A program made the translations under genes and the position numbers. Below the pieces are notes generated by a model, which saw only the letters and a program-made list of their open reading frames with translations, did no database searches and had not been told where the DNA came from. Shown here piece by piece: positions 54,044-62,714 of a DNA stretch of 64,000 bases. Every line of letters begins with the position of its first letter. Position 1 is the first letter of the stretch. The DNA is taken from the NCBI RefSeq assembly GCF_020982545.1, contig NZ_JAJKLK010000003.1, forward strand, positions 992,001 through 1,056,000, written 5' to 3'. Source of the stretch: Streptomyces sp. MNU76 (GTDB lineage Bacteria > Actinomycetota > Actinomycetes > Streptomycetales > Streptomycetaceae).

Positions 54044-55009
54044 TCAGTAGCCGTAGATCATCTTGTAGGCGACCTCGGGCAGGAACTGACCGGCCGAGGA
54101 GCCGGATCCCACACCGCAGTTGCCGTCCGACTCGCCCGGCACCTTGATCCACAGCAGCATCTCGGCGCCGCCGCCCATCTGGGTGGCGGCGCCGATGCGG
54201 CGGCCCGAGGGGTTGCACCACTGGCCGTTGGAGCCGTTGCCGTTGCGGCTGGTGTCCACGACGAACGGCTTGGTGTAGCCGTAGCGGGCACTGAGCTCCC
54301 TGTTCACCGCGTTGCCGTAGGCGGTGTTCTCGCTCGTGGTGAGGTAGTTGGAGATGTTCAGCGAGAAGCCGTGGGCCTGCCGCACTCCCGCCTCGTGCAG
54401 CCGCTTGGCCATGGTCGTGGCGTCCGTCCAGGCGGGGTTGCCGGCGTCCATGTACACCCAGGTGTTGGGGGCCTGGCGGTTGAACTGGGAGACGGCGCCG
54501 CTGAGCATGCTCTGGCGCTCGGCTATCTGCGCCTGGTTCATGCAGCCGTAGTCCCCGAGGGAGTCCGGCTCCAGGATCACCAGGGCCGGACGGTTGCCGA
54601 TACCGCCGGCGAACTGGGAGATCCAGCTCGCGTAGGCGGATGGCGAGGAGGCACCGCCGGCAGAGTGCCCGCCGCAGTAGTCGCGGTTGTAGACGTTGTA
54701 CGCGACGAGGATGGGCAGCTTGTCCCGGCTGTCCGCGGCGCCCGTGAACGAGCCCGTGGCGGAGCCGATCGCGCCGCTCCACGAGCCGAACCAGCGGGCC
54801 ATGGGGGTGTTGGCGATGGAGGCGTTGATCGCGGACGCCCGGCCGTCACCGGGGTTGGCGGCGGTCCACCGCTTCGCGCTGTTGTCGGGGTCCACATAGA
54901 ACCCGCTGGTCATGCTGGTCGGGTCGGCGGCATGGGCGGACGGAGCGGCGGCGAACGCGAGCGGCAACGAGCAGAGCGCTGCCATCAGGGCGCGGAGCCT
55001 GCGGCGCAT
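54044..55009 (-). CDS. secreted GH6 cellulase (endoglucanase/cellobiohydrolase catalytic domain)
   Basis: ATG 55009 opens a signal peptide (RRRLRALMAALCSLPLAFAA). The mature ~290 residues are GH6: GFYVDPDNSAKRWTAAN, LPILVAYNVYNRDYCGGHSA, the catalytic acid Asp in ALVILEPDSLGDYGCMNQAQ, VYMDAGNPAWTDATTMAKRL, FVVDTSRNGNGSNGQWCNPS and LLWIKVPGESDGNCG. The length and loops suggest an endoglucanase, with no cellulose-binding module. Two perfect CebR-type boxes lie about 100 bp upstream, so it is probably induced by cello-oligosaccharides. It is divergent from a LacI regulator. Confidence 0.92.
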   Translation of the reverse strand: MRRRLRALMAALCSLPLAFAAAPSAHAADPTSMTSGFYVDPDNSAKRWTAANPGDGRASAINASIANTPMARWFGSWSGAIGSATGSFTGAADSRDKLPILVAYNVYNRDYCGGHSAGGASSPSAYASWISQFAGGIGNRPALVILEPDSLGDYGCMNQAQIAERQSMLSGAVSQFNRQAPNTWVYMDAGNPAWTDATTMAKRLHEAGVRQAHGFSLNISNYLTTSENTAYGNAVNRELSARYGYTKPFVVDTSRNGNGSNGQWCNPSGRRIGAATQMGGGAEMLLWIKVPGESDGNCGVGSGSSAGQFLPEVAYKMIYGY

Positions 55010-55109
55010 GACATCACCTCGGAATTCCTGGCAGGGAGGCGTCGCACGCGCTCGTCCAGAGCGTGCGACGCGCTGAGGAAGTGCGGTGGTTCGACGTGCC
55101 TGGGGGGAG

Positions 55110-55138
55110 TGGGAGCGCTCCCATTGGGAGCGCTCCCA
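55110..55138. promoter_or_regulatory. two tandem CebR-type boxes
   Basis: TGGGAGCGCTCCCA occurs at 55110-55123 and again at 55125-55138, one base apart. Both are perfect 14-bp palindromes identical to the established Streptomyces CebR operator. They lie between the divergent GH6 and LacI-type genes. Their 15-bp centre spacing places the copies about one and a half helical turns apart. Confidence 0.9.
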
Positions 55139-55300
55139 GTTGCGCTGAGAACCTCTGGGGTGTGGTCGGTATCGTGTGGCTGGCTGGAAGAACTGTCAAG
55201 AGCCGAGGCGTGAAACTCCCTCTGTACAGGGCGAGTTCGAGGCTCTACGGTCCCTATGACCGGAAGCGTTCCCAGTTTTCGGCCAGGGGGAGGGGTCCAT

Positions 55301-56320
55301 ATGGTCATGGCGGGCGATCCGCCGCGTCGGCAGCCCACGCTCGACGCCGTGGCAGAACTCGCGGGTGTCTCCCGCTCCGTGGCCTCCCGCGCCCTCAACA
55401 ACGCGCCGCACGTCAGCCGGGGGAAGCGCGAGGCCGTCGAGCGGGCCGTCCGACAGCTCGGCTATGTGCCCAATCCGACGGCCCGCGCGCTGGCCACGCG
55501 GCAGACGGGAGCGGCCGCGCTGGTCGTCTCGGGAGAGGATCCGTCGATCTTCGCGGACCCCTTCTTCGCCCAGGTGATCGTGGGGGCGTCGGCCGCGCTG
55601 GAGGAGGGCGACCTGCATCTGATGCTGTGCCTGGCCGCGACCGACCGGGGCCGCAGACGGGTGGAGGAACTGCTGCGCGGCAAGGGCGCCGACGGCGTCA
55701 TGCTGATGGCGCTGCGCGAGAACGATCCGCTGGCGCGGACAGCCGAGGAGGCGGAGATGCCGGTGGTGTTCGGCGGCCGCCCCGTCGGTTCGGCCCCGCG
55801 CTGGTACGTGGACGTCGACAACACGGGCGGAGCGCGCGAGGCCACCGAGTACCTGCTCTCCCTGGGCCGCAACCGGGTGGCCGCGATCTGCGGGCCGCTG
55901 GACACCGAGGTGAGCCGCGCGCGGTACCGCGGCTACCGGGACGCGATGCTGGCCGCCGGGCGCGAACCCTTCCCGCCGTACGAGGGTGACTTCACGGAGC
56001 CCGGTGGGGCCGCCGTCATGGCCGCGCTGCTGGCGGAACACCCGGATGTGGACGCGGTGTTCGCCGCCAACGACAACATGGGGGCGGGGGCGCTGCGCGC
56101 CCTGCGGGAGGCGGGGCGGCCGGTCCCCGACGACGTCGCCGTGGTCGGGTTCGACGACCTGGCCGCGGCCCGGATCGCCGATCCGCCGCTCACCACCGTC
56201 CACCAGCCGATAGAGGCCCTCGGCCGCGAGACGGCCCGCATGCTCGTCGCGCTCCTCAACGGGCAGGACCCCACCCCGCTGATCCTGCCCACGCGCCTGG
56301 TCTTCCGCTCCAGCGCCTGA
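55301..56320 (+). CDS. LacI family transcriptional regulator
   Basis: ATG 55301 is right after GGGGGAGGGG; an upstream ATG at 55256 lacks an RBS. The 339-residue protein has the LacI helix-turn-helix (TLDAVAELAGVSRSVASRAL then NNAPHVS) and hinge (LGYVPNPTARALATRQTGAA), and a sugar-binding fold (GRNRVAAICGPLDTEVSRAR, DAVFAANDNMGAGALRALRE, DDVAVVGFDDLAAARIADPP, LTTVHQPIEALGRETARMLV). It is divergent from the GH6 gene across the CebR-type boxes and may regulate it and itself, or the boxes may be read by CebR elsewhere in the genome. Confidence 0.92.
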   Translation: MVMAGDPPRRQPTLDAVAELAGVSRSVASRALNNAPHVSRGKREAVERAVRQLGYVPNPTARALATRQTGAAALVVSGEDPSIFADPFFAQVIVGASAALEEGDLHLMLCLAATDRGRRRVEELLRGKGADGVMLMALRENDPLARTAEEAEMPVVFGGRPVGSAPRWYVDVDNTGGAREATEYLLSLGRNRVAAICGPLDTEVSRARYRGYRDAMLAAGREPFPPYEGDFTEPGGAAVMAALLAEHPDVDAVFAANDNMGAGALRALREAGRPVPDDVAVVGFDDLAAARIADPPLTTVHQPIEALGRETARMLVALLNGQDPTPLILPTRLVFRSSA

Positions 56321-56409
56321 GACGGCGGTGCCCGGCCGAGGACCGGTCGCACTCGTGCTCGTCGCGGCTCGTCCTCACGGCGGCTCATGGCCATCGCGGC
56401 TCGGACTCG

Positions 56410-58869
56410 TCAAGGCTCCGGAGGGGTGAGGGTCTGGGCGCACCAGATCGTCTTTCCGTCGGTGGTGTGCCGGGTGCCCCACCCCTGCGTGAGCTGGGCG
56501 ACGAGCAACAGGCCCCGGCCGCCCTCGTCGAAGGCGCGGGCGCGGCGCAGATGGGGGGCGGTGTTGCTGCCGTCGGACACCTCGCAGATCAGGGAGGTGT
56601 CACGGATCAGCCGCAGCCGGATCGGTGGCTCGCCGTACCTGATGGCGTTGGTGACCAGTTCGCTGACGACCAGTTCGGTGATGAACGCCGCCTCGGCCAG
56701 ACCCCATGCCTCCACCTGGTCGACGGCCGCCTGCCGGGCCTGCTGCACCTGCGCGAAGTCGGCCTCGACGTCCCAGTCGGCGACATGGTGGGGATCCAGC
56801 GCGTGCGTGCGAGCGAGCAGCAGGGCCGCGTCGTCGGTCCGGCGATCGGGCAGGAGCATGGCGTCCATCACCGTGTCGCAGAGAGTCTCCAGCGACGTCG
56901 CGGAAGGCCGCAGGACCCGCAGCAGTTCGGCGATCCGCTGGTCCACGTCGCGTTCGCGGCTCTCCACCAGGCCGTCGGTGTACAGAGCGAGCAGACTGCC
57001 CTCGGGGATTTCCAACTCGGTCGCCTCGAACGGCAGCCCGCCGATGCCGAGCGGCGGCCCCGGCTGCGCGGGCACGGGCATGCTGGTGCCGTCCGGGAAG
57101 ACGACCAGCGGCAGCGGATGGCCGGCGCTCGCCACCGTGAAACGGCGCGAGACCGGGTCGTAGACGGCGTACAGACAGGTGGCCCCGGACTCGCCGGTCG
57201 GCTGGAAGTGCCCGCCGGGATGGTGGTCGCCGGCGAGGTGCAGGACCAGATCGTCCAGATGGGTGAGCAGCTCGTCCGGCGGCAGGTCCACGTCGGCGAG
57301 GGTGCGCACCGCCGTGCGCAGCCGGCCCATGCTGGCCGACGCGTGCAGGCCGTGCCCGACGACATCACCGACGACCAGGGCGACACGGGCGCCGGACAGC
57401 GGAATGACGTCGAACCAGTCACCGCCCACCTCCGAGCCGGTCCCGGCGGGCAGATAGCGGGAGGCCACCTCGACCGCCTCCTGGCTCGGCAGCCGCTGCG
57501 GCAGCAGACTGCGCTGCAGGGTCAGCGCGGTCGTGCGCTCGCGTGAGTACCGGCGGGCGTTGTCGATGGCGACGGCCGCCTTCGCTGCCAGCTCCTCGGC
57601 GAGGATCAGATCGTCGGCGGTGAAGGCCTCGGGCCGGTTCTGGCGGGAGAACACGACGACACCGAGCAGCGCGCCGCGCGCCCGCAGCGGCACGGTGATC
57701 CGGCCGGTCAGTCCGTCCTCGGCGAGCGACTCGTCGACCACCGGGTTGCCCGGCGGCCAGTGGGCCGGGTCGGCGGCGAGCCCCGGCCCGAACGCCCATT
57801 CGCCGCCCTGTCCGGACTCCGCGGTCAGCTCGACCGTGGACCTGCCGGTGGCCATGCAGCGGGCGGCCACGGAACCGGCGGCGTGGCTGACCGGCTTGGG
57901 GGGCTCGGTGAGGGAGGAGTCGTCGTCCCTCGCGCTGTGCTGTGCGGCGCGGCTGAGCGTGATGGCCTCGCGGGGGCTGAACGCGGGTGGCGAGGGCGGC
58001 TCCTCCCCGCACAGCACCTCGTCGAAGAGGTCCACGGTGACGAGATCGACGAATCCCGGTACGGGGGTCCTGGCCAGCTCCTCGGCCGTGCCGATCACGT
58101 CGAGTGTCCGGCCGATTCCGCCGCTGGCCTCGTTGAGGAGGAGCAGGCGCTGCCGGGCCCAGTACTCGGCGCTCATGTCGAATCCCCAGTTGGCGACCGC
58201 GCGGACCGTGCCCTCGGCGTCCCGGACGGGCCAGATGCTGGTGGCCCAGGCATTGGCGTAGTCACTGCCGCGCGGGCGGAAGACGGTGATGAGACGCGTG
58301 GCCTCGCCCGTCCTCGCCACTTCGGCGAGCGCGTCGGTGTAGGGCTTGTCGTCCCGTTCGGGGAACAGCGAGCGGTCCAACTCCGGAAGCACCTCGCGGT
58401 ACTTCTTGCCGAGCACCTGCTCCTCGGTGTGCGCGATCACCCGGCCGGAGGAGGCGTTGATCCACAGGAACCGCAGCTCAGGGTCGTAGACACCCAGCGC
58501 GAAGGGACACTGCTCGAAGGCCCGGTCGGCGATCACCGGGCGGCGCCCCCAGCGTTGCACGGTCAGGACGTGGCCCAGCGCCCGGCTGTCGGTGCCGTGC
58601 AAAGGGTGGACCGCCACCACGGCGTCCAGTGTGGAACCGTCCCGGTGGCGGAGGGGGACGAACCCCGTGGGGTCGGGGCCGACGCCATGGTCCTCCGGGA
58701 AGCCGGGCGGTACGGGATCGGCCAGCAGCTCGGCCACAGGGTGCCCGACGGTGTCCGCCGCCGTCCAGCCCAGCAGCAGTGTGGCTCCCTCGCTCCAGCC
58801 GCTCACCACGCCGTCCGCGTCGACCACCACGGCGGCAGTGGGGGCATCCTGCTGGTCGGCCATTTCCAC
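56410..58869 (-). CDS. SpoIIE/RsbU-type PP2C phosphatase with PAS, GAF and anti-sigma-like ATPase domains
   Basis: GTG 58869 lies 8 nt after GGAGG; ATG 58863 is the alternative. The ~819 residues hold two PAS-like domains (GVVSGWSEGATLLLGWTAAD; FEQCPFALGVYDPELRFLWI), a GAF domain (~280-440, TGRITVPLRARGALLGVVVF), the SpoIIE phosphatase (LQRSLLPQRLPSQEAVEVAS, EVGGDWFDVIPLSGARVALV, VGDVVGHGLHASASM, LALYTDGLVESRERDVDQRI, TDDAALLLAR) and a C-terminal histidine-kinase-like ATPase (ELVVSELVTNAIRYGEPPIR). It should control an anti-anti-sigma/anti-sigma switch. No sigma-factor gene is adjacent, as usual for these orphan regulators. Confidence 0.92.
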   Translation of the reverse strand: MEMADQQDAPTAAVVVDADGVVSGWSEGATLLLGWTAADTVGHPVAELLADPVPPGFPEDHGVGPDPTGFVPLRHRDGSTLDAVVAVHPLHGTDSRALGHVLTVQRWGRRPVIADRAFEQCPFALGVYDPELRFLWINASSGRVIAHTEEQVLGKKYREVLPELDRSLFPERDDKPYTDALAEVARTGEATRLITVFRPRGSDYANAWATSIWPVRDAEGTVRAVANWGFDMSAEYWARQRLLLLNEASGGIGRTLDVIGTAEELARTPVPGFVDLVTVDLFDEVLCGEEPPSPPAFSPREAITLSRAAQHSARDDDSSLTEPPKPVSHAAGSVAARCMATGRSTVELTAESGQGGEWAFGPGLAADPAHWPPGNPVVDESLAEDGLTGRITVPLRARGALLGVVVFSRQNRPEAFTADDLILAEELAAKAAVAIDNARRYSRERTTALTLQRSLLPQRLPSQEAVEVASRYLPAGTGSEVGGDWFDVIPLSGARVALVVGDVVGHGLHASASMGRLRTAVRTLADVDLPPDELLTHLDDLVLHLAGDHHPGGHFQPTGESGATCLYAVYDPVSRRFTVASAGHPLPLVVFPDGTSMPVPAQPGPPLGIGGLPFEATELEIPEGSLLALYTDGLVESRERDVDQRIAELLRVLRPSATSLETLCDTVMDAMLLPDRRTDDAALLLARTHALDPHHVADWDVEADFAQVQQARQAAVDQVEAWGLAEAAFITELVVSELVTNAIRYGEPPIRLRLIRDTSLICEVSDGSNTAPHLRRARAFDEGGRGLLLVAQLTQGWGTRHTTDGKTIWCAQTLTPPEP

Positions 58870-59078
58870 GCAACACGCCTCCGTCCGGACAGCCGTCCCG
58901 CCAGGGCTGCTTTCCAGCGGCCGCTTTCCAGCGTAGATCCGCCCCCGCACTCCGGCGCTCCGACCGGTGTGGTCGGGGTCGCCGGGAGGCCGGGGCGGTG
59001 GGGTACCGGGGCGGTGGCGGTGCGGACGCCGGGGATGCCTGGGGCCGGGTGGGGGCGTGCCGGGCGCCCCGGTGCTGC

Positions 59079-59363
59079 TCAGGCCTCCTTGCGGACCTCC
59101 TCCAGCCGTACCGGGCGGCGCTCGGCCACGGACAGGGTCGCCGCCTCGGCGATCCAGCCGGCCTCCAGGGCGTCCGCGACCGTGCAGGGCGAGGTACGGG
59201 TGCCGGTGACGACCTCGGTGAACGCGGTGAGTTCGGCGCGGTAGGCACCGGCGAAGCGGTCCATGAAGAAGGTGTGCGGGACGCCGGAGGGATGACGCCT
59301 ATGGGTGCCGTCGTCGAAGGTGAGGAGCGCGGACGCCGTGTCGACGTCACCCGCTTCCTTGAC
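59079..59363 (-). pseudogene. C-terminal fragment of a Gfo/Idh/MocA inositol dehydrogenase-like gene
   Basis: Ninety-four codons read AGDVDTASALLTFDDGT, then HTFFMDRFAGAYRAELTAF, SPCTVADALEAGWIAEAATL and ERRPVRLEEVRKEA, the end of actinobacterial inositol 2-dehydrogenases. The segment normally between FDDGT and the FFMDRF block (the cofactor-domain strand with the VHNSR/AVYGYDQR region) is missing, and nothing dehydrogenase-like lies upstream. It is a remnant with both an N-terminal truncation and an internal deletion, without a usable start. Confidence 0.78.
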
Positions 59364-59491
59364 TGCACTCCGCGCCGCGGTTCCCGGCGCGAGCGTGCAA
59401 CCAGCGCAGGGGAGGGCGGGGAGGGGCGCCCGGGGCTGTTCGAGGAGTGAGTGAGTATTCACAGCGGGTATGTGCTGCTCCTGGGGGGGTT

Positions 59492-59508
59492 CGTTGACAG
59501 CGTCAACG
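59492..59508. promoter_or_regulatory. perfect palindrome upstream of the HTH-methylase gene
   Basis: CGTTGAC-AGC-GTCAACG is a perfect 7-bp inverted repeat directly before the predicted -35 box. It is a candidate operator, possibly for the HTH domain of the adjacent protein itself. Confidence 0.55.
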
Positions 59509-59518
59509 AGTCTGGTCG

Positions 59519-59548
59519 TTGATGGCAGCCGAGATCGCTGTGTACGGT
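59519..59548 (+). promoter_or_regulatory. promoter for the HTH-methylase gene, likely leaderless
   Basis: TTGATG (59519-59524) and TACGGT (59543-59548) are 18 bp apart. The start ATG 59556 is 7 bp after the -10 box and has no RBS, consistent with a leaderless mRNA. Confidence 0.55.
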
Positions 59549-59555
59549 GGCGGGT

Positions 59556-61208
59556 ATGGCAGATACCTCCCCGGCATCGACGAATGCGTTGGTCACCGGC
59601 GCCGAGATCGCCCGGCTCGCAGGCGTCACTCGCGCCGCCGTCTCCAATTGGAGGCGGCGGTACAGCGACTTTCCCGCGCCCGCCGGTGGCGGGGTGAACA
59701 GCCCGCTCTTCGACCTGACCGAGGTGCAGGCGTGGCTGGACAAGCAGCGCAAGGTGCAGGACGTCTCGATCGAGGTCCGGCTGTGGCAGGTGCTGCGCGG
59801 GGCTTACGGCGAGGAGATGATCGGCGGGCTCGTCGATGTCGCACGGCTGATCGCCGGGGAAGCGCGCCCGAAGGATCTGCCGGAGGACGCCGTCCGGCTT
59901 GCTCGAGACCTGATCGGCAGTGGTTCCACGGCCGAGGTGGTGGACGCTCTCGCGGAGCGCTTCACCGACTCCGTGCGCCGGGCCGGTTCGGACCAGGTCA
60001 CCTCCCCCCGCGTGGTCCGTGCCGTGCGTCGCTTCGCCGGTGAGGTGGCGGGTGACGCGACCCTTTTCGACCCGGCCTGCGGCATCGGCACGCTGCTTCT
60101 GGCCGTTGGGCCGGAGCGAGGGCCCCTGCGGTACGGGCAGGAGTCCGACATCCGCAGCGCGCGCTTCGCGCAGCTCCGCGCGGATCTCACCGGTCGCGTG
60201 GGCGTCGACATCGGCACCGGCGATTCCCTGCGCGGAGATCTCTGGACGGATGTCAAGGCCGACCTCGTCGTCTGCGATCCCCCGGTCGGCGACACCGACT
60301 GGGGACGCGAGGAACTGCTCCTGGACTCGCGGTGGGAGTTCGGCACTCCGTCGCGCGCCGAAGGCGAACTCGCCTGGCTCCAGCACGCGTACGCCCACAC
60401 CAACCCCGGCGGCCGAGTCCTCATGGTCATGCCCGCCTCGGTCGCCTACCGCAAGGCCGGCCGCCGTATCCGAGCCGAACTCGTACGGCGTGGCATCCTC
60501 ACCCAGGTCACCGCTCTCCCGCCCGGCACCGCTTCCTCGCACGCCCTCCCCGTGCACCTGTGGCACCTGCGCCGACCGCGCACGCTCGGTGATGCCGTGA
60601 CCAGTGTCCGCATGGTCGACCTGACCGCGACCGACCCCGACGAGTCCTCGGAACCGGTCCCGGGCCAGGTGGCGGACGTACCCCTGATCGACCTGCTCGA
60701 CGACACGGTGGACCTCACCCCCGGCCGTCATGTGGCGGAGTCCCACCGTGACTACGTGGCCGAATACCTGTCCCTGCGGCAAAAGTTGACGGAGCAGGTG
60801 CGGCTGCTGGCCGACCTGCTGCCGACACTCGCCGCGGGTGACGGCCCCGGTGCCGTCGACGGGCCGTCCGTCAGTGTCGCCGACCTCGCCCGAGCAGGGC
60901 TCATCGAGTACGGCGATCCCGAGCCGGTCTCGGTCAGCGACCAGCTCGACACGGACTACCTGCAGGGCTTTCTGCGCAGCGCCTCGAACACCCGGCGCTC
61001 CACGAGCGCCAGCGGCACCTTTCGCCTCGACGGGAAGGGCGCGCGCATCCCACAGATGGACATCGCCGAGCAACGCCGTTTCGGGGCGGCCTTCCGGGCG
61101 CTTCAAGAATTCGAGGAACGAGCCCGCAGAGTCGGCGAACTGAGCCGGGAGGCGGCGTCACTCGCGCGAGACGGGCTGAGCAACGGCGCGCTGGAACCAC
61201 CGGAGTGA
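59556..61208 (+). CDS. HTH plus N6-adenine DNA methylase-like protein
   Basis: The 550-residue protein begins with a MerR/excisionase-like helix-turn-helix (ALVTGAEIARLAGVTRAAVS, NWRRRYSDFPAP, FDLTEVQAWLDKQ). The middle is a class I SAM methylase of the type I HsdM family (VTSPRVVRAVRRFAGEVAGD, motif I FDPACGIGTLLLAV, motif IV CDPPVGDTDWG instead of the usual NPPF/Y, GGRVLMVMPASVAYRKAGRR). The Asp-for-Asn change in motif IV may reduce catalysis. The C-terminus (VADLARAGLIEYG, AAFRALQEFEERARRVGEL) resembles the region after HsdM or a specificity-like half. No HsdR/HsdS is next to it. It may be a regulator derived from a methylase or an orphan RM remnant. Confidence 0.82.
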   Translation: MADTSPASTNALVTGAEIARLAGVTRAAVSNWRRRYSDFPAPAGGGVNSPLFDLTEVQAWLDKQRKVQDVSIEVRLWQVLRGAYGEEMIGGLVDVARLIAGEARPKDLPEDAVRLARDLIGSGSTAEVVDALAERFTDSVRRAGSDQVTSPRVVRAVRRFAGEVAGDATLFDPACGIGTLLLAVGPERGPLRYGQESDIRSARFAQLRADLTGRVGVDIGTGDSLRGDLWTDVKADLVVCDPPVGDTDWGREELLLDSRWEFGTPSRAEGELAWLQHAYAHTNPGGRVLMVMPASVAYRKAGRRIRAELVRRGILTQVTALPPGTASSHALPVHLWHLRRPRTLGDAVTSVRMVDLTATDPDESSEPVPGQVADVPLIDLLDDTVDLTPGRHVAESHRDYVAEYLSLRQKLTEQVRLLADLLPTLAAGDGPGAVDGPSVSVADLARAGLIEYGDPEPVSVSDQLDTDYLQGFLRSASNTRRSTSASGTFRLDGKGARIPQMDIAEQRRFGAAFRALQEFEERARRVGELSREAASLARDGLSNGALEPPE

Positions 61209-61238
61209 CGCCTCATCACTGCCCGGCACCTCACATCG

Positions 61239-61361
61239 GTTCAGCCGTGGTACGAACGGACTTGCGATCCCGCTCCATGACACCGCCAGCGCCTCCCGCG
61301 CCCTCGTGCAGGCCACGAACAGCAGGCACCGCTCCCGCAGCAGATCGGAGTCGTGCTGCAA
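61239..61361 (-). pseudogene. UvrD/Rep-type helicase C-terminal fragment
   Basis: About 40 codons read SDLLRERCLLFVACTRAREA then LAVSWSGIASPFVPRL, matching the motif VI region of UvrD-like helicases (LLFVACTRAR). The frame then runs on to a stop at 61158, overlapping the end of the convergent methylase gene. No helicase sequence precedes it. It is a relic, and the rest of 61209-61509 shows no gene. Confidence 0.72.
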
Positions 61362-61509
61362 CGCGTCCCTGCGACGTCAACCGCGTGGCAGGCTACCCAG
61401 TGCTCATCGCCTTGTGAGGTGGCAGCTTGCCCGGCGTGGATGTCCTGAGGCCGCCCGCTGGTGGAGTACGTCGGACTGACCAGCTGGGATCGACCGAGGC
61501 TGTGGAGGG

Positions 61510-62612
61510 TCAGGAGGAGCGCCAGCGGTTGCGGCCGTCGGAGCCGGGGCCGCAGACCATGGGGGTTCCCGCCTTGGTGACGCCGGTCGCTCCCTGCGGA
61601 GAACAGAACGAGCCGGGGTGGACCGTGCCGACGCTGCCGCCGCCGGTGGAGCCGCCGGACGAGGAAGAGGACGAGGAACTGCCGTCTGTCGAACCGTTGT
61701 CCTCGCTGGTGCTGTTGTCGCTCTCGTAGTCGGGATCGTTGGCCGGGATCTTGTAGGTCGTGTCCTTCGCCTTCGGGCAGTCCTGGACGAGGTCGGCGTC
61801 GGTCCACCGGCCCAGGTCGAGGCCGACCGTGGAGGTGGAGGTGACCTTGGTTCCCTCGTCCGGGGACTGGAAGCACACCCGCCACTCGTCGCCGTCCTCG
61901 GCGGCCTCCTCGGCGGTGGGTGTGTCGATGTCGAGGTACACGTCGTCGAGCGTGACGCCGTCGAGATCGATGCCGGCCTGCTTCAGATCCTTGGTGGCCG
62001 AGGTGTAGGTGGCGCCGACCACGTCCGGCATCTTCGGCCACGGGAGCGGGCCGCCGTCCTTCTCGGGGCAGGGTTCGCCGCTCTTGACGGCCGCGAAGTC
62101 GATGCTCCTCGCGGCTGTGTCGGCTTTCTGGAAACACACCGTCCACAGGGACCGCATGATGATCGAGCGGTCGTCCTCGGCCGCGTCGTGGCGTGCGGTC
62201 GTGAAGCCTGCGGAACGTGCCAGCTTCTCCGCCTCGTTCAGTGGCTTCCCGGTGTAGTCGGCGGCCCTGACGACCTTCGCCGGGGACGGGGTCGGGGACG
62301 AGGCGGTCTCGACGCTCACCCCGCCGTCGTCCCGTGCCTTGGCCTCGGGCTGCTTCGAGGCACTCTCGTCGAGCTGCCCGCCCAGCCCCGCGCCGACCGA
62401 CAGCAGCACGAAGGCTCCGAACGTCGCGCCCAGTTTGGCGAACCAGCGCCACTTCGGCAGCACCCAGACCGCCACCATGGCGGCGATCATCGCGACGAAG
62501 CCGAGCCCGAAGCTGAACGCGCCGAGCAGCGCGACGAGGGCGAGGGATGCCGAGCACGGCGGGGTGGTGCGCCACCAAGGGCGGGCGGGGCAGGTGAGTT
62601 GTAAGGGTTCAC
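61510..62612 (-). CDS. membrane-anchored PASTA-like protein, 5' frameshift
   Basis: GTG 62612, 11 nt after GAGGAG, starts MNPYNSPAPPA. One missing base at 62579-62582 (a G3 run on the plus strand) shifts the frame; the next frame continues PWWRTTPPCSASLALVALLG. Two membrane helices follow (FSFGLGFVAMIAAMVAVWVL; FAKLGATFGAFVLLSVGAGL). The exported part has three PASTA/DUF-like repeats (VVRAADYTGKPLNEAEKLAR, PDVVGATYTSATKDLKQAGI, and CFQSPDEGTKVTSTSTVGLD), a serine-rich linker and the C-terminal CSPQGATGVTKAGTPMVCGP motif. PASTA repeats bind cell-wall muropeptides or serve as spacers. Full length is about 367 residues. Confidence 0.72.
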
Positions 62613-62714
62613 GTGGCGCAGTGCTCCTCGGGTACGGACCGGTCCGGTCCCGGACTTGTGTCGTCTGGATCCGGACTGGCGGGCTGCGGTCCGGCGATCG
62701 TTGTGCGGGGGCTC

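Noticed and set aside
61241..62578. Long minus-strand Arg-rich frame covering the PASTA-like gene
   Set aside because: It is a second frame of the same strand with no recognisable domain except the short helicase relic, which lies in another frame.
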